A stretch of DNA of 64,000 nt from Stenopsyche tienmushanensis (GCA_008973525.1 WACJ01000112.1:930001-994000); one strand, 5' to 3'; positions 26,920 to 40,300 are shown, counted from the stretch's first letter. Numbers and translations are program-made. The notes: generated by a model not told the origin, from the sequence alone.

Positions 26920-27657
26920 TGGGGTTTAATTTCAATCTCCATTATTATTTACAACTCTTTACCATCTTTCAAGCAAAGTTTCAATCTCTCTTTTACAAAA
27001 AGAGGCTGACTTTGACGAAAAATAGTTATTTAGTTGAATTTCAACTTCATTTACACTTCAAAACGTCTTCTTTTCAATGCCTAGAAGTTTGAATAAATAA
27101 TAATCATTGCATTGATAGTTTCTTCTAGTTATAGAAACTCAAAGTGTATAATCCCACCACAATCCCACCATGTGCTCAAAATGACCTTTTTTATACTCAA
27201 AGAAGGTTTAGAAGTTGGTGCAGCCGGTAGATTAGTTGAAAGCCACTGCTTAATTCTTTTAAAATTGTCGTATAATATCCATTTTTCATCACAAGTTATA
27301 ATCCGGTGTAGAAATTGCTCGTTAAGATTTCTAGTTATGAGCGATGTGCAGCAACATCGTCGTTGATCCCTGTTTGTGTCGGACAATTGGTGAGGAATCC
27401 AAACTGTCTTTGCACTATTGTCCAATTAGCCTCAAGTTCTGGCGTTATTTTTGTCACACTTCATTTTGGATCTGAATCCATTAGCGATTTCAGCAGCTCG
27501 GTATCAAATTCAGTAGATCTTCCACTTCGGTGGTCATCAACTAGGCTAAAAATGCCACTTGAGAATCTTCTAAACCATTGTTGATACTCGTTGACTTTAA
27601 AAATGTTCTTAGATGTCTATGTTGCGTTACAACCCATTTTAAAGTGGAAGAGCATTA
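26920..27657 (-). mobile_element. Decayed mariner transposase with internal deletion
   Basis: Read on the minus strand, the frame opens at 27657 (ATGCTCTTCCAC, MLFHFKMG) and shows YQQWFRRFSSG and DDHRSGRSTEFD. It continues WIPHQLSDTNR, SLITRNLNEQFLHRI, TCDEKWILYDN (first catalytic Asp region), KPSLSIKKVILSTWWD and IIHFEF. It then jumps to NDYYLFKLLGIEKKTF, SSKSASFCKREIETLLERW and VVNNNGD. The order matches a full mariner transposase, but the block between IIHFEF and DYYLF, which carries the second catalytic Asp, is deleted, and several stops and frameshifts interrupt it. It is dead. It belongs to a different lineage from the copies at 19 and 61 kb, with sequence closer to the WVPHELS..RNRNEPFLHR type. 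Confidence 0.85.
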
Positions 27658-28572
27658 GATGACGAATATGTTCTTCTGACGGCTGTGTGTCGAGTTAACT
27701 TTTATCTGTTGGTGAATAAATGATGTTAAGAGTCTATTCAATAAGATACAACCAAATGCACAACCTCTCTAGTCGACCCGTCAGTGAACTGACATGTAAC
27801 AACTCGCTCTCAAAATAATTGATTACTTATGGGTCCCCCTAATATATGGTGGGTTTCTAACACTTTCCACATGTGATTAAGTTAGCATTGGATAATTTGA
27901 ACAATATTGATATTTTTATTTGCCTCTGTGTTTTATTTTTCAGGTCCAAAAATCAGCCTAAATTTGGATCAACACGATCGATCGGAAATATTAATCTCGA
28001 TTTGAGCCTCGAAGAGCACCCTATTTCAGCATTAGGTCATTTCAATAATATACGATTTTAAAATTATGCTCATATATGCTTTTATGTCATAAATTCGATA
28101 TTTCAAATATGGATATGATAATTGATTTAAAATATTTGTGTGATATCTCAAATTAATTACGTAGTAATTTTTTCATAAAGGAATTTAACCATAAAGCAAA
28201 TTTATTTAATTATCGTCTATTAATTGATGCATTTACTTAAAATATATGATTTGTAAGGTAGGTCTGATGCATTTTATTTACATAGGGTTCACTCTGTATT
28301 TATGGTTTTATGAATTTATGAATAATTATATATTTTTCATGAAGTTTGTTTCAAACCACCCATTAAAGCAAGATGGTGAGAGCTCATTCTATACCGGACA
28401 ATACAGAATCCAGTAGAAATTTCATGGCGGTCTCAAGTCGGCACATTCAACACACTCTTGTCATTAATCAGTAAACAAACACGTTGTGGACTGCCGACTC
28501 ACTAAAGTTAACCCCGCGTTGCTTTTAATTGACCAACCCGATGGTCGAATATTGATGACGTGAAACAAAACT

Positions 28573-28610
28573 TGATAAAACCCAGTGTCACCTCTATTCT
28601 CATCTCAGTG
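28573..28610 (+). promoter_or_regulatory. Candidate core promoter of the obst-D-like gene
   Basis: A TATA-like TGATAAAA at 28573-28580 lies about 30 bases upstream of TCAGTG at 28605-28610, a match to the arthropod initiator TCAGT. That would place transcription start at A28607, 25 bases before the ATG. Spacing between the two elements is canonical. Confidence 0.55.
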
Positions 28611-28631
28611 CATAGGAAGACTGATAATAAA

Positions 28632-31600
28632 ATGTTGTCCACAACGTTCTTATTCTGCATATTTGCATCCCAGGCGATTTTGGGTAAGACTTCCAACCAA
28701 ATTAATTTACATGTACGTCCATAAATATTATCAGTATAAATTGTATTTACCGTCGATTTTTCGCTTCAATCGACATAAAAATCATCGCGTTTGATCCAAA
28801 AGCGTCATTTTATATATGCCATCGAATAAATTAACATTTAGCTATCATTTCGTCTATATTTACTACCGATTTGGCTAGTTCTGCGATTAAAATTCAACCA
28901 CGTTCATTCAAGAAAATCGAGCGATTCCTGCGTCTAGAAGATCCCGAAGCATAGCGCCTGTTAGATAACGCAGCTTTCTTATTCATATTACAGATGTGTT
29001 GTACGTCTGCATCCATTTTATTATGCGAGTTACATATAAAAGTCACGATTTATGCATTACCAAATTATTAATTCAACACCAGTGTATGGACCTCTGGCAT
29101 ATCACGATTTTTCTCATGCTCGATTCGTATTGTGCTATAAACATTAGATGGTTATCATCACGCCTTTGTATCCACGGTTTTTTATTGGCGGGCATATAAA
29201 AAAGCCTTCATCGTAAAAAGTATCCATTCATTTGCAAAGTGCTCTTTAATTGTTCGGTCTTAATTATTTCATTGCGAAATTTATTCATTAAGTTATGCAA
29301 CCGTGCGTTTTTTATACGACATGATTCCTCAAGAAAATAGCCTGATAATTATAAATCAATAAACGAATGCTTGCCATCGATCCTTGAATTATATAAAAAT
29401 CTGTTTTGTGAATCAAATATCAATCGATATAACGATCGATTTAAAAATTCGCTGAAAATATGTTAAAAGATAAAATGGCATTTAGTCCACAATATAATAC
29501 GTCCATGTGCATTCAGGTTTATTTCGTAATAGAGTACTTGATGTTGTAATTAAATACAATATTTCCATTATACGACCAATATTATGAAATATCGCAGCAA
29601 TAACCATGTCGATAAAGCGGATTTCTGCCCCGTCGATAATTCACAATCAAAAATTATGACATAAATGCAGATGTCACTCGAAAATAATCACTTTGATACA
29701 ATGATATTTAAATTAATCTTAAAATGGATACATATTTAATCTTTGATGTATTTGGCGAAGACAGCAGACCACAAAGATTTATGCACCATCCGATGATCAA
29801 TAGTCATATTTGGTGTGTTTTGCATACTAAATTATTACGCCAATGGTATGCTAATACTCAAGAGCTATTTTAAATTGGTAATTTCTCTTCGGGCGTATTG
29901 CAATATGAAAAATGAATTATAAATTCGTCAAGCATAGATTTTTCATAAAAGCTTCCGAGCAAAATTTCGCACGATTTAATTGAATTCAAACGATTGAGGA
30001 ACACTCTTCGATGGTATGACGTCCTGTTAAGTTCACACATTTTTTCTTATTTGAACGGTAATACTCGGAAAACAGCGCACATAAGAATTTGCGAGCACGA
30101 TTGAAGATTCAAGTCTCGCTTTGCTTAGAACGTTTTTATCCTTGGGAACGACGTCGATTCATACTTTAAATTTTAAAAGTGTACGCGATCTAAGAATCGA
30201 TAAGGATTGATTTATCCGTATGCAAAATAAAGGATCATAATGCTTTTATGTTTTTATGTCCAGTCTTAGGCCAAGAAGACGATTTTCAATGCCCCGAAAG
30301 AACAGGATTCTTCCCCGATCCATATCAATGCGATCTATATTACGTATGCGAAAAGGGTAAATATTGAACAAATCAAATAAATATCAATCGTGTTTTGGAT
30401 TTATAATGCATATATAATTTTTGCAGGTAAATCTGAGGCCAAATTATGCCCAGATGGATTAGTTTTCTCCGATAAGAATCCCAAAAATGAACATTGTGAT
30501 ATTCCCGTTAATGTTGAATGTGGCGAAAGAACTGAATTGCGTAAGAACTATTTGTTATTGATTAATGCAATTAAAAATATGTAATAAACACATTTATTTT
30601 TTAATAATTTATAGAGGAACCAAAGCCTTCACCGGGATGCCCAAGAGCCAATGGATATTTCAGACACTCTGATCCTGAAGTATGCATCATATACACTGGA
30701 ATAAAATATCATATTTTCATATATATATTATTAATTATGTATTTACTTAATAGATTTGCGACAAATTTTTCAACTGTGTGGATGGAAGCGTAAATGAAAT
30801 GCCATGTCCTCCAGGCCTTATATATGACGATACAGCTGCAACATGTGCTTGGCCTGCAGAAAGTAAAAGGCAGTGCACAAACTCCAAAAAAGGTAAATCC
30901 TAAATGTCCTCATTTACATTAAAAATACTGTTGGCCGTTTTTGGAACGAATCGATTCAATATTTATCGATACGAGTATGTAAATCGTGTTTTTGCTGTAA
31001 ATTTCAGAAAAGCTCGCCGATGGTTTTTCGTGTCCCGATGGAGAGACCCTTGGTCCCAATGGACGTGCCCTTCCCCATCCGACATTCCCTCATCCTGAGG
31101 ATTGTCGACTTTTTTACATTTGCCGCAACGGTTTAGTTCCTCAGAAGGGTAGCTGTGAGGAAGGTGAGGTATACAGCGAAGACAGCTTCAAATGCGATGA
31201 ACCTGAACAAGTTCCTGGATGGTAATAAATTCGATTTTATAGTATACTAAAAAGCATAAAATAATTTTATTCGAATGTAGATCGTTAAATAGAGATCAAT
31301 GACTTCCATATTTAAAACAATTTTTAACACAAATATATCTATTAGATGATAGAAAGATCTGACGCAGTAAATTTAATGATGCACATATCAACCATATTAT
31401 CTTATTAAAAATGCCAATTTTTAATTGCATTTAATCCCATGTACTTCGAATTAAACCCCAATGGTACGTGTCATAATCAATAGCAAGAGAGTTGATATTC
31501 AATTTAATATTAAGTGTTCAGCGATTTCTTTTTAAATATCATTAAAAAAATATTTAAGCTCGCAAAAATAACATATAATTGAAATAGAAAGGTAAAAGCG

Positions 31601-31800
31601 AGATTTGAATCATGAACTGATCCATGAATCACGTATCTCAGACGATATTATAGTTAAAGGGTACAATAAATTATTTTATAAACGTGGAATTTCATAAATT
31701 AAAATAAAACATATTAATAATGCTTGTTTATTTTGATTGCAGTGAAAACTACTACGAAGGAAAAGACATCCCCAAAAAGAAATCCTCCAAGAAAAACTAG
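28632..31800 (+). CDS. obst-D/CPAP3-D-like secreted protein with three chitin-binding domains
   Basis: Seven exons: 28632-28683, 30270-30356, 30427-30540, 30615-30679, 30754-30892, 31008-31221 and 31743-31800 (TAG). They total 729 bases, encoding 242 residues. Exon 1 is a signal peptide (MLSTTFLFCIFASQAILG). CBD1 (C-x12-C-x5-C-x9-C-x15-C-x7-C) spans exons 2-3, CBD2 spans exons 4-5 (SPGCPRANGYF, CDKFFNCVDG, MPCPPGLIYDD), and CBD3 is in exon 6 (LADGFSCPDG, FYICRNG). The tail is CENYYEGKD followed by KKKSSKKN, a basic end. Compared with obst-A there are two extra introns: one inside CBD1 (phase 1) and one inside CBD2 (phase 0). Subfamily D is my best guess by elimination: it lacks Gasp, obst-B and obst-E signatures. 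The role, chitin binding in cuticle, is inferred from the family. AATAAA occurs at 31880 and 31911. Confidence 0.9.
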
Positions 31801-31879
31801 ATTATTATACACACATATTTTTAATTTATTATGAATATTTATGCTTATAAGTCATAAAATATATTTATTATTCATTATT

Positions 31880-31885
31880 AATAAA
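31880..31885 (+). terminator. Polyadenylation signal of the obst-D-like gene
   Basis: AATAAA lies 80 bases after the TAG stop, with a second copy at 31911-31916. Either would give a short 3' UTR. Confidence 0.55.
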
Positions 31886-31916
31886 ATTAAGTTCAACCCA
31901 TAAAGTACACAATAAA

Positions 31917-34900
31917 AACCCTTATACTCATGGAAAATCATAAAGCATTGATGCTAATATACATGATTGTATCGAGTCAATTTAGCCATGTATCAATTGG
32001 CTTTCATATTTTTCTTTAACAAATCTGCATTTATTTCATTTGAAGATATAGTTTTAAATGAAGTTGCCTGTATTCCTATAATAAATGTATATATTCTGCG
32101 CTTGTTATTTTGTCAATATGTTGTCCATGACGCTTGAATATATATGATTGTGATAAATCAACTGTTTGCTTTTATTGCTGAAACCTCATTCGGAATGTTC
32201 TTCAGTCATCTGCCACACCTTAGCGAATAAATTTGCTGTATTTTTAAGAAAAAAAGCATGACAAAGAGCATGTTTACAAAGACGGTTGCATCAAAATTGC
32301 AGGTCATACTCCATTAAAGAAATGTTTCGTGCGTTACGCTCAATGATATCCTCTATATGAAGCAATTTTAATCAACATACATTTCCTCATAAATAACTAT
32401 GAAATCAAAAATAAAATTTATTATGTACTCTGTAGAGATATTTGAGAAATATTCCAACAAAAATTTTCAATGAAATACCTCAATTTGTATCGATTTTACA
32501 ATGTCATGGTTGGTGAAGCATTCGCTGATTAAATAATTCAATTGTTGGTATATATTTCATCAATATTCATTCCGTTTATGTATTATTTGTTTATATTCTA
32601 TACAAAGGTATAAAAACATTAAATATATAGTGTTTGAGAAAGTAAGGTGTGCCTTTTTTAATATGTGCCGTCGCCCGCATCAACTATCATAATTACTGCT
32701 GTACAAAGTTCATACGCCTATATATTTAACCGTTTCATATAAATCTCCTTCAGAAAATTGAGCTTGGAATTGTCACAAATCGACGAAGCTCTCTGATAAA
32801 ATTATATATTTTTTATAATAAATAAATTAAGAAAAATCAATTAAATTTAGATCTAGTATAGGGTCTATGTCTATGCATTTTAATAGTAAAATTTAATTAT
32901 AAAAAAGTATATATGTGGTATGGGATCCGAAAAGTGGTAAGAAAGATATTATTTAGGCATGTCAAAATCATTGAAAATGATTTAAAAATGTAAGTACTAC
33001 AGCAACTATTTAAATTTATTGGTGATTCAATTATAACAATCCCTATTACAAATTTAAGTATTAAATTCCTCAATGATGAAAAGACAATAAAATACATTCA
33101 TCAATGAAAAATCTGTTTCATTATACTATTAGTTCGTTAATCGATCATTCATTGATCGACGATTAGTCAATCAACGACTCGTTAATCGACGACGCTCTTT
33201 GGATTTTTTTTGACATATCTATTAAATAAAAAATATTACAAATATACACATTTTTAACAAACGCCAAAAGAGAAAGTCTCAATTTGAAACCAATTTATTG
33301 TCACAATGAAATTAATCCGACATTTGTAAGAAATGAGGACAGCTTATAAAAAAATGTGGCTGAAAAAATGCATCGTTCGATTGACGCTACCAGAAATAAT
33401 ATTATGGATTGTGAATAAAATAAGGCTACCAATCAAGTATTTGTAATATGTACTGTCAAAGAATGCAACTTTAATGTCGGACTTGCATAAATTTATAATT
33501 TCTGCATATAAAGTGTGTTTCATCAAACTTGGACTTCCTGGCATTTAAGAAACCAAACAGATGATTTAATTTTTTCTTCATTAATATGCATTTATGGTCA
33601 TTTAAACACAGATGAAATATTATTATCATATATCAATAACAATTAGTCCATGCCAATCGTCTTTTTGAAATGTCATATCCATCATCGGAAGTAGGCGATC
33701 TCCATTGAAGACTCTTATAGGGAAATAGTGTTTCATATGATAGTTTTCCATTACTTTTCATAAATTATTATGTAATAATAAACATATTTTAATAATAAAA
33801 ATAGGTTTATTCATACTGAAGGTCCTAAATTATGCTGAAAAATATGACAAAATTATGATAAAATATTTCCTCAATTCAATGAAGATATTTTTGAGTGAAT
33901 ATCTTCGACGGATTGATCTTAATGTCGAGATGAATGCTCAAAATTGTTTGATGTATCATATTGATTCTCATCTATTAAAAAACAGGAAGCACATATTCTG
34001 AAGTGAATTAAATCGATAAATTCAATAAAATACTTGTTATAATCGTATTTAATTCTGGATAAACTCACCTAATCGTTCATAGGAAATAACAACTGCAATT
34101 AGCATAACGTATAGAAAATAGCAGCCACACTTACTGAAAAATGCTTGAATGCATCAGCAACATTTTCTTCGCACATATTTTAATATTATTGGGTAATATG
34201 TGTTAAAATAATTACACGTATTTGACTAGTCGTTTGTCGATTCTTTAAAAATAGAAGAGGTGAGACCTGATATTTAAGATCTTGCAAAAATTTTTATACA
34301 TGGATGAAATGCAGTTTTTCGCGTAAATTTTTAATGACTGCCCTAAAAAAGTTTCTTATTTTCATCTGAGAATATAAATACACGTCGTTGTATTGCATGA
34401 TAAATTTACAACAGACAATTGAAACCTGTTGTGCAGTTTTTTTGTTGGCTGAAATTAATTGAGATTAGTAGATTAAAATTGAGGGCAAACCCTTTACAAC
34501 GTAAAAAAAAACGTTTTTTTTTTAATTATGCATTTCGAAAGTATAACTTATTGAGAGTATACTATAAAAGAGAAAAATCGGAATATTAAATATTTAAGAA
34601 GTTATAGTGCGTAATTAGGAGCATGCTGGAACTACTGTGAACTAGGGAATCAGGTCAGGTAAGAGCGCTTGAAGTTGAGAAACCTTTCTTTCATAATACA
34701 TTTGTTTAAATCTTTTGCATCTTTAGTTTTATTATAGGAGGTATTTCTAAAAATATTTTAAGCAAAATTAGCGTTATTTTGCACTCATATATCTCTAACT
34801 GTAGGTGTGCAAAATTAAAGTTGCTCGAAGTCAGCTCGAAGTTGCTCGAAGTCAAGTTTAGCTCGATAGTGTGTCGTGTGTGGTTGAATTTTCGATTGCA

Positions 34901-35973
34901 TTTTCATACTAAAATTTTGAAGATGGTAAATACGTTAAATATAATTATTGGCATCTACTGTAAAGTCTTTGCTGAAAATACCGATGAATCGCGGTTAGCG
35001 AGGTAGAACCGTATGAGTCTTTCTGATACAAAAGCAGCTCGTATAGCCCGAAAACAACAGTTAGTCGAAGATAATCATCTTTTTGAGAAATCTGAAGATC
35101 TATTATATGCACCTGGAATAATTGGTTGATCGGCAAGTCACTAAAATTGATAGTTTTATCGCATTGAAACTTTAAACGAGATTATCTCGAAACTGCATTT
35201 TAAAAATGTTCGCCAATTGTAGCTTAAAAAGTTGTTGATCGATCTGACTGAAATTTTATGATGATTCTCACTATAATATTATCTAGACTACTAAGCTAAA
35301 ATTTTAAGGCTTTCGCGTAAATAAATGATTTTTTTGGGGTAAAAATTATCAAGAAAATGATAAAAAAATATGAAAATTTAAATAAAAAGCCTACTCAATT
35401 TTAAATTTTATAGCATAGTTGACTGCCTACATATATTAAAAATAAATAAAAATTCGATTTCAGTTCAACAAGAAACCTTCCACGAGAAAAGGCACCTAAT
35501 GGAATACCTTATAACTCCGCCATTTTGTTTTTAGTTGTTGAAAAAATAAAATAAATTAATACTCTAAGGTTGTAGTAAAATAATGTCAAAAATTTAAAAT
35601 GATACGATTATTTTATTACTATTAAAAAAAATCATGAAAAATGACTCATTTTCGAGCGTTTAAAGGGATTACCCCCCTTAATTTGAGAATAAGGCATATG
35701 GTGTGCTACTGTTAAGTACTGTACATATGATGCCATAATCATGCTCGAATTTTCATGCTCATAATGCACCATAAACATTGAATTAAAAAAAATATGAATT
35801 AGGTAGATGGAATTGAATCATATTTTGAAGAAATTTTGGCTTTCCTCCACCAATAAATTTTATATTAAATATTAATTTTAAGATGCCATCTCTGCAGAAT
35901 ACTTTTTTAGTTCAAGTTAGAATAGGATTGTTTTTAAATTATATTTTAAACGATTTTTGCAAATTCAATCATT
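31917..35973. other. AT-rich intergenic sequence
   Basis: No supported gene. Around 33132-33190 the string GTTAATCGA and related ATCGACGA motifs recur in a short block. Near 34816-34854 GCTCGAAGT is repeated three to four times (GTTGCTCGAAGTCAG and variants). A 38-codon ORF follows at 35013. The remainder shows nothing I can name. Confidence 0.4.
35013..35129 (+). CDS. Possible 38-residue ORF, unknown
   Basis: ATG at 35013 opens MSLSDTKAARIARKQQLVED and ends LLYAPGIIG at a TGA (35127-35129). The composition is balanced (Ala/Arg/Lys/Asp/Glu-rich, helix-friendly) and unlike the Phe/Ile/Lys-rich translations of surrounding AT-rich DNA. An in-frame stop lies a few codons upstream. It could be a small peptide gene, an exon of a larger gene, or a remnant of a repeat. 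I do not recognise the sequence. Confidence 0.25.
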   Translation: MSLSDTKAARIARKQQLVEDNHLFEKSEDLLYAPGIIG

Positions 35974-36586
35974 TGTAGCGGGGCTACATTGATTGAATAA
36001 CGAATGACGAACTGCACCCCGCCTAGGGGTGCAGTTAGAAGATGGGAGCGTCAGGCACAGTCCCCTAGCTGCACCCCGCCTAGAGGCTTACGCTTACAAA
36101 AGGGCAGCCACCCTGAATGCATTCTCTATCGATTTGTAGAGGAGTGAGATGGATCAATGAAGAAAACAAAGGTCGATTCCAGGTCTTTATTATCAAATCG
36201 AGTTGCAAGTTCGGAGAAACAAGTCGTGGAACATCAAAACTTTCCGCGGCCAAGATGACCGGTCGGATCCCAAGACTTACCAGGCTCTGACTAAATGAAA
36301 ACTGAAGTACATTTCAAACTGAAACTGACATACTGTAGCTCTCCCTACCTCTTTTATATACGACTTTTTTAACATCTTCTAGATTATTCTAGTGTTGAAT
36401 ATTATAGATTATTCATCCTGTGATCAGTCTGTATACGGCATTTTAGAATGGCGTATCCACTCTGTTGTATAATTTACTCTTTAGACTACCCCAAAAACAA
36501 TATGAAAATTGGAAAAACTTACGGCCCGTTTTCCCGTTTTTACAAGGCTGCTTGAGCTTTTCCAGTAATTTTCCCTCCCCGTTACA
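35974..36586. mobile_element. Probable solo LTR (TG...CA) of an LTR retrotransposon
   Basis: The element starts TGTAGCGGGG (35974-35983) and ends CCCCGTTACA (36577-36586), imperfect inverted termini with the TG...CA ends of LTRs. It is much more GC-rich than its surroundings. It holds a perfect hairpin ACTGCACCCC-GCCTA-GGGGTGCAGT at 36011-36035, a second copy of CTGCACCCCGCCTAG at about 36070, and a TATA-like CTTTTATATACG near 36351. It encodes no protein. No clear flanking duplication was found (TCATT on the left, CACTC on the right), so the solo-LTR call is an inference. A diverged relative lies at 19.6-20.0 kb. Confidence 0.5.
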
Positions 36587-37049
36587 CACTCCTAGTTGAC
36601 ATTCTATGACGAAATTAATCGTCGCAGTATTTACTTTTTCAGGTCCAAGAAATCGAATAAATATGGAAACTGAGCATTATAATTTGAGTTCAAGATCTAT
36701 TTCACTATATTAAAATTTAATATCAATAATCATAAGAAGCAAATAAAATAAATGGTAGATAAAAATAATTTTTTCGTATGTTTAGAATCATTTATCAATT
36801 GAATCAAAGCTACCACAAATAGCAAATTACTTATGTTAATGCTTTTACTTCATAGAGTAATAATGGTGCAAGAAAATATAACAGCCTACATTTAACACTA
36901 TTGCTATAACAACATTTCTAATAACTTTATGACACTAATTTTGTTCTCATTTTAACGGATCATATTGGTGAATGTATTACGCAAGGAAACACAAAACCAC
37001 GTAGGGGCTTTCAACTAAAAAACGTTTATTTTTTAAGCATTTACCTCAA

Positions 37050-37277
37050 TTAAAATTGTTTTCCATCGCTTAAACGATCCATATGAAAATCGGTAATGTA
37101 TTGGAATGCCAACGGGTTATAGTTTGCTACAAAAAAAGCCTCCGGAGTTAAATTCTTCAACAGGAACTTGCATGTCTTCTTTATGTTAATTTTATGAATG
37201 ATTCGATGCAATATGTTACGTATTGTGCGAACCTGAGTTCGTTTTCCATGGTCTTGAGTTGAAAGGTGTCGTACCAC
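37050..37277 (-). other. Unassigned open frame just upstream of obst-E
   Basis: A 75-codon minus-strand frame, opening only at a GTG, reads HGKRTQVRTIRNILHRIIHK through LTPEAFFVANYNPLAF to DRLSDGKQF. A poly(A)-like AATAAA follows its stop (TTTATT at about 37025). I recognise no family. It may be the 3' end of a decayed mobile element or a small transcript divergent from obst-E. Confidence 0.2.
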
Positions 37278-37392
37278 TCACTGAGCTACTCATTGGGCCC
37301 AGTCGCAATTCAAACACCGCGGATTCAACACCGCAAGAAACAGAGTGATTTTGTATTATTGCATAGTATTACACAATCCCATATTGGACAAT

Positions 37393-40300
37393 ATGTGTGG
37401 TGTTACCCTACTCGTTGGAACTGTGATAGCCTTCGTGGCTTGCGGTAAGTCAAACCAATCTATTATGCCGCCGAATCTGCTTAACTATGAGATAAGATAA
37501 TGCACCTTGTACTTTCCTTATTGTTATTAATATTTCGATGATAAAACTGATTTAAATCGGAAAATGATTTCGCATTTGTTATAAAATCAAGGCCAAATTT
37601 ACGCCAAAATAATTAGAATCATTGCGTTAAACACAATTGCATAATCACTCAAATAATGGAATAATATCGCTTGTTGATGTGTTAATGCTTTAAGCGCCAA
37701 TATTTCCGTTTCCGCGTTACAAATGAGTTGTTGTTATCAAAGATTATGAACAATAAACGGAAACGATTTTATGTATGAATATGTATGCAATCCAATATTC
37801 TCGAATATGTGTATTGGTTACGTGTATCGAGCCTATTCTATTTCGTTATTGTCTGAATATATAATCTGTCTGAAATGACTTCGAAAGGAGTTGCTATAGC
37901 CAAGGTTATCTACTTTGGAGTTGAATTGGAAATGAAATTAGTTTTGTAAGATACTGATCTAGCCGATTCATAATCTAGATTATTTATTATGTGGCAATTA
38001 GGTGAATTGAAAATGTTGTTTACGCACAATGCACTAATGAAGTGCTTAAATTACACGAAGAATTCCATGGTTGTCATTGAAAAATAGGCTCTAATTGGCT
38101 TTGATCCCAAATTAATTAATTATATTAAGCCTTAAACAACATTATAAAATATCGAAATGATGTATAAAGCGATTTTGTAAAGTAAAGACACATAAAATTA
38201 GATGTTTTTATATGCAATTCACCCTCAATGGTAAATTATATATTTTCTGTTAGAACATTGGATTAGCTTCTGAACCCTTATAATAAAGTTTCAGCATACC
38301 AACAAATTGGAAATATTTATAATTCCGATCGATCGTCTTGATCCACGTTTAAGCCGATTTAAGATGATTTATAAGATCAAACAAAGCTGCTGATAAGATT
38401 TGCAATTCATAGATTCTACCTAAAATTCCCATCAATAATTTTATCCTAACTTAACTTTATTTTGATAAAAAATAGGAAAACCATCTTATTAAAATTATTT
38501 ACCCCCAGAAAAGTCTTCCATTTGATTGACATGTCACCCTTAAAAAAACTGTCAATATTTTTATTCATTACCTAAATATGTTTATATGGGAAAATCAAAT
38601 GTAATTCTCGTAGATAAGAGATTCTTGTATTGTACAAAATATTCTTAAAAGGACTTAAATTTCCCTCAATGCAAATTCCCCCTATGTATAAAATTTGTAT
38701 ACAATGAAATGAAATATATTTTTTATAACTATTTTTCATTGTTTTGGTTTATCTATCTATATGATATGTGGCGTAAGTATGGTTGTTTGAAATCCCATCG
38801 TTGATACTAAGAATGTGACGTAGATTAACAATGTTTTTTAAGTCTTCTCCAATACAAAAATATAGAAACCCTTTGAAAATATCATATTCTATCAATTCAG
38901 TTATAGTTTTGCTTAAAAAAATGATTTCAATCTTAGTTGCATATAAATTAGTATATGAAAATTATAATCAGCTTAAAAAATTAGTAATTGAAAATCATCA
39001 TCGTAAGTAATATTTAATAAGCATATTTAAATTACATACAAACATTCTCAAATGGTATTTAAGAATCTTGCGGCTTATCATTAATTTGATTCTCGAATTA
39101 ATATTTCATTGCCATGCCTATTAATATTCATGAGATATTTGAATAATGCTTCGTTTTTTTATTGTATTGAATTCTAAATCTTTGTGAAATGGGTTGTAAG
39201 TAATTTTTATGATAATTTCAGTCAATATTTTCATACACATGATCATTAAACTACTTATGTAGAAAATATCAAAGCATGGATTGCAAATAGTCTACATGCA
39301 AATCATACAATCGATACACGATAGAAAGGAGCAGGGCAATTAGATCTGACAATTTCACGACATTGCTTAATATAAAATATACACACTTCAAGAAATCGTC
39401 ATGCAAAACCAATAAATGAATTGATATTATCTTTCGCCACGCAATGGTATTTCTTCGGGCAACAATTTACATAAATTTTTAATTGAAAAATGGTTTATTT
39501 CCTACATTCTGATCTATTATCCCATCGTGTTGCGGTGAACCAAAAGAAACAATCGGTATTATATAAGCAATGATTAATGATGCATAGACGATCGAAGAGC
39601 GCGAATTTCGTGGTTGACCTTTTGCTTGAAAATTTTATACGGATAAAAAGTCGACTTCTTGTATGCTTCGATGGTTGTAAGCATTTCCTGTTTATAAATA
39701 ATCACTCTTTTTGTATAACAACTTTATACAAAATCGTATGACATTAATTCATATCCTCAAAAATTGAATTCATTGGAAAGCCGTTGCTATAAAAGTGACG
39801 CGTGATATCTTAGTTATTTGTTAACAAAGATATACTCAAGGTCTTTTATCGGTTTCTTACTTTCAATTGACAATCATAAAAATATTATTTTGAAATTATC
39901 TTAATTAATGCTAGTGGATATACTTTACTCATGTATCATAAATATAAGATTAATCATATATTGTAGTCATTCAAAAATGCATTTCATAGAAATTAATATA
40001 TAAATGTATTTTATAATGATTGGAGACTTGAACGCGCGGGATAAAAACAAACCTGATCAATTGGAATCATTTTAATTAATTTCAGGTGAAGCTGGCATCA
40101 TTTTGGACAACGCACCAGCTTGTCCAGAACAACATGGAGTTCAGGTAAGGATATTTTAATACTTAAATAAATAACCAGCATCGTAAAATTGTCCGTCAAA
40201 TGTGTCAATGGCAGACAAAGAAAATTCTTTGTCCGAATGTTCAAATAAACACCTTCAGCAATAACAAATTCCATCACGCACATTTGCTAAGACTTCCAAC

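Noticed and set aside
30904..31098. Plus-strand 64-codon frame ahead of obst-D-like exon 6
   Set aside because: It lies mostly in the intron and reads exon 6 in the wrong frame.
28632..31800. Assignment of the second cluster gene to Gasp (obst-C)
   Set aside because: Gasp-specific features as I know them (CDVFWNCWNG, TTPHCSRLYGIFPD-type CBD2) are absent, so I kept a tentative CPAP3-D assignment.
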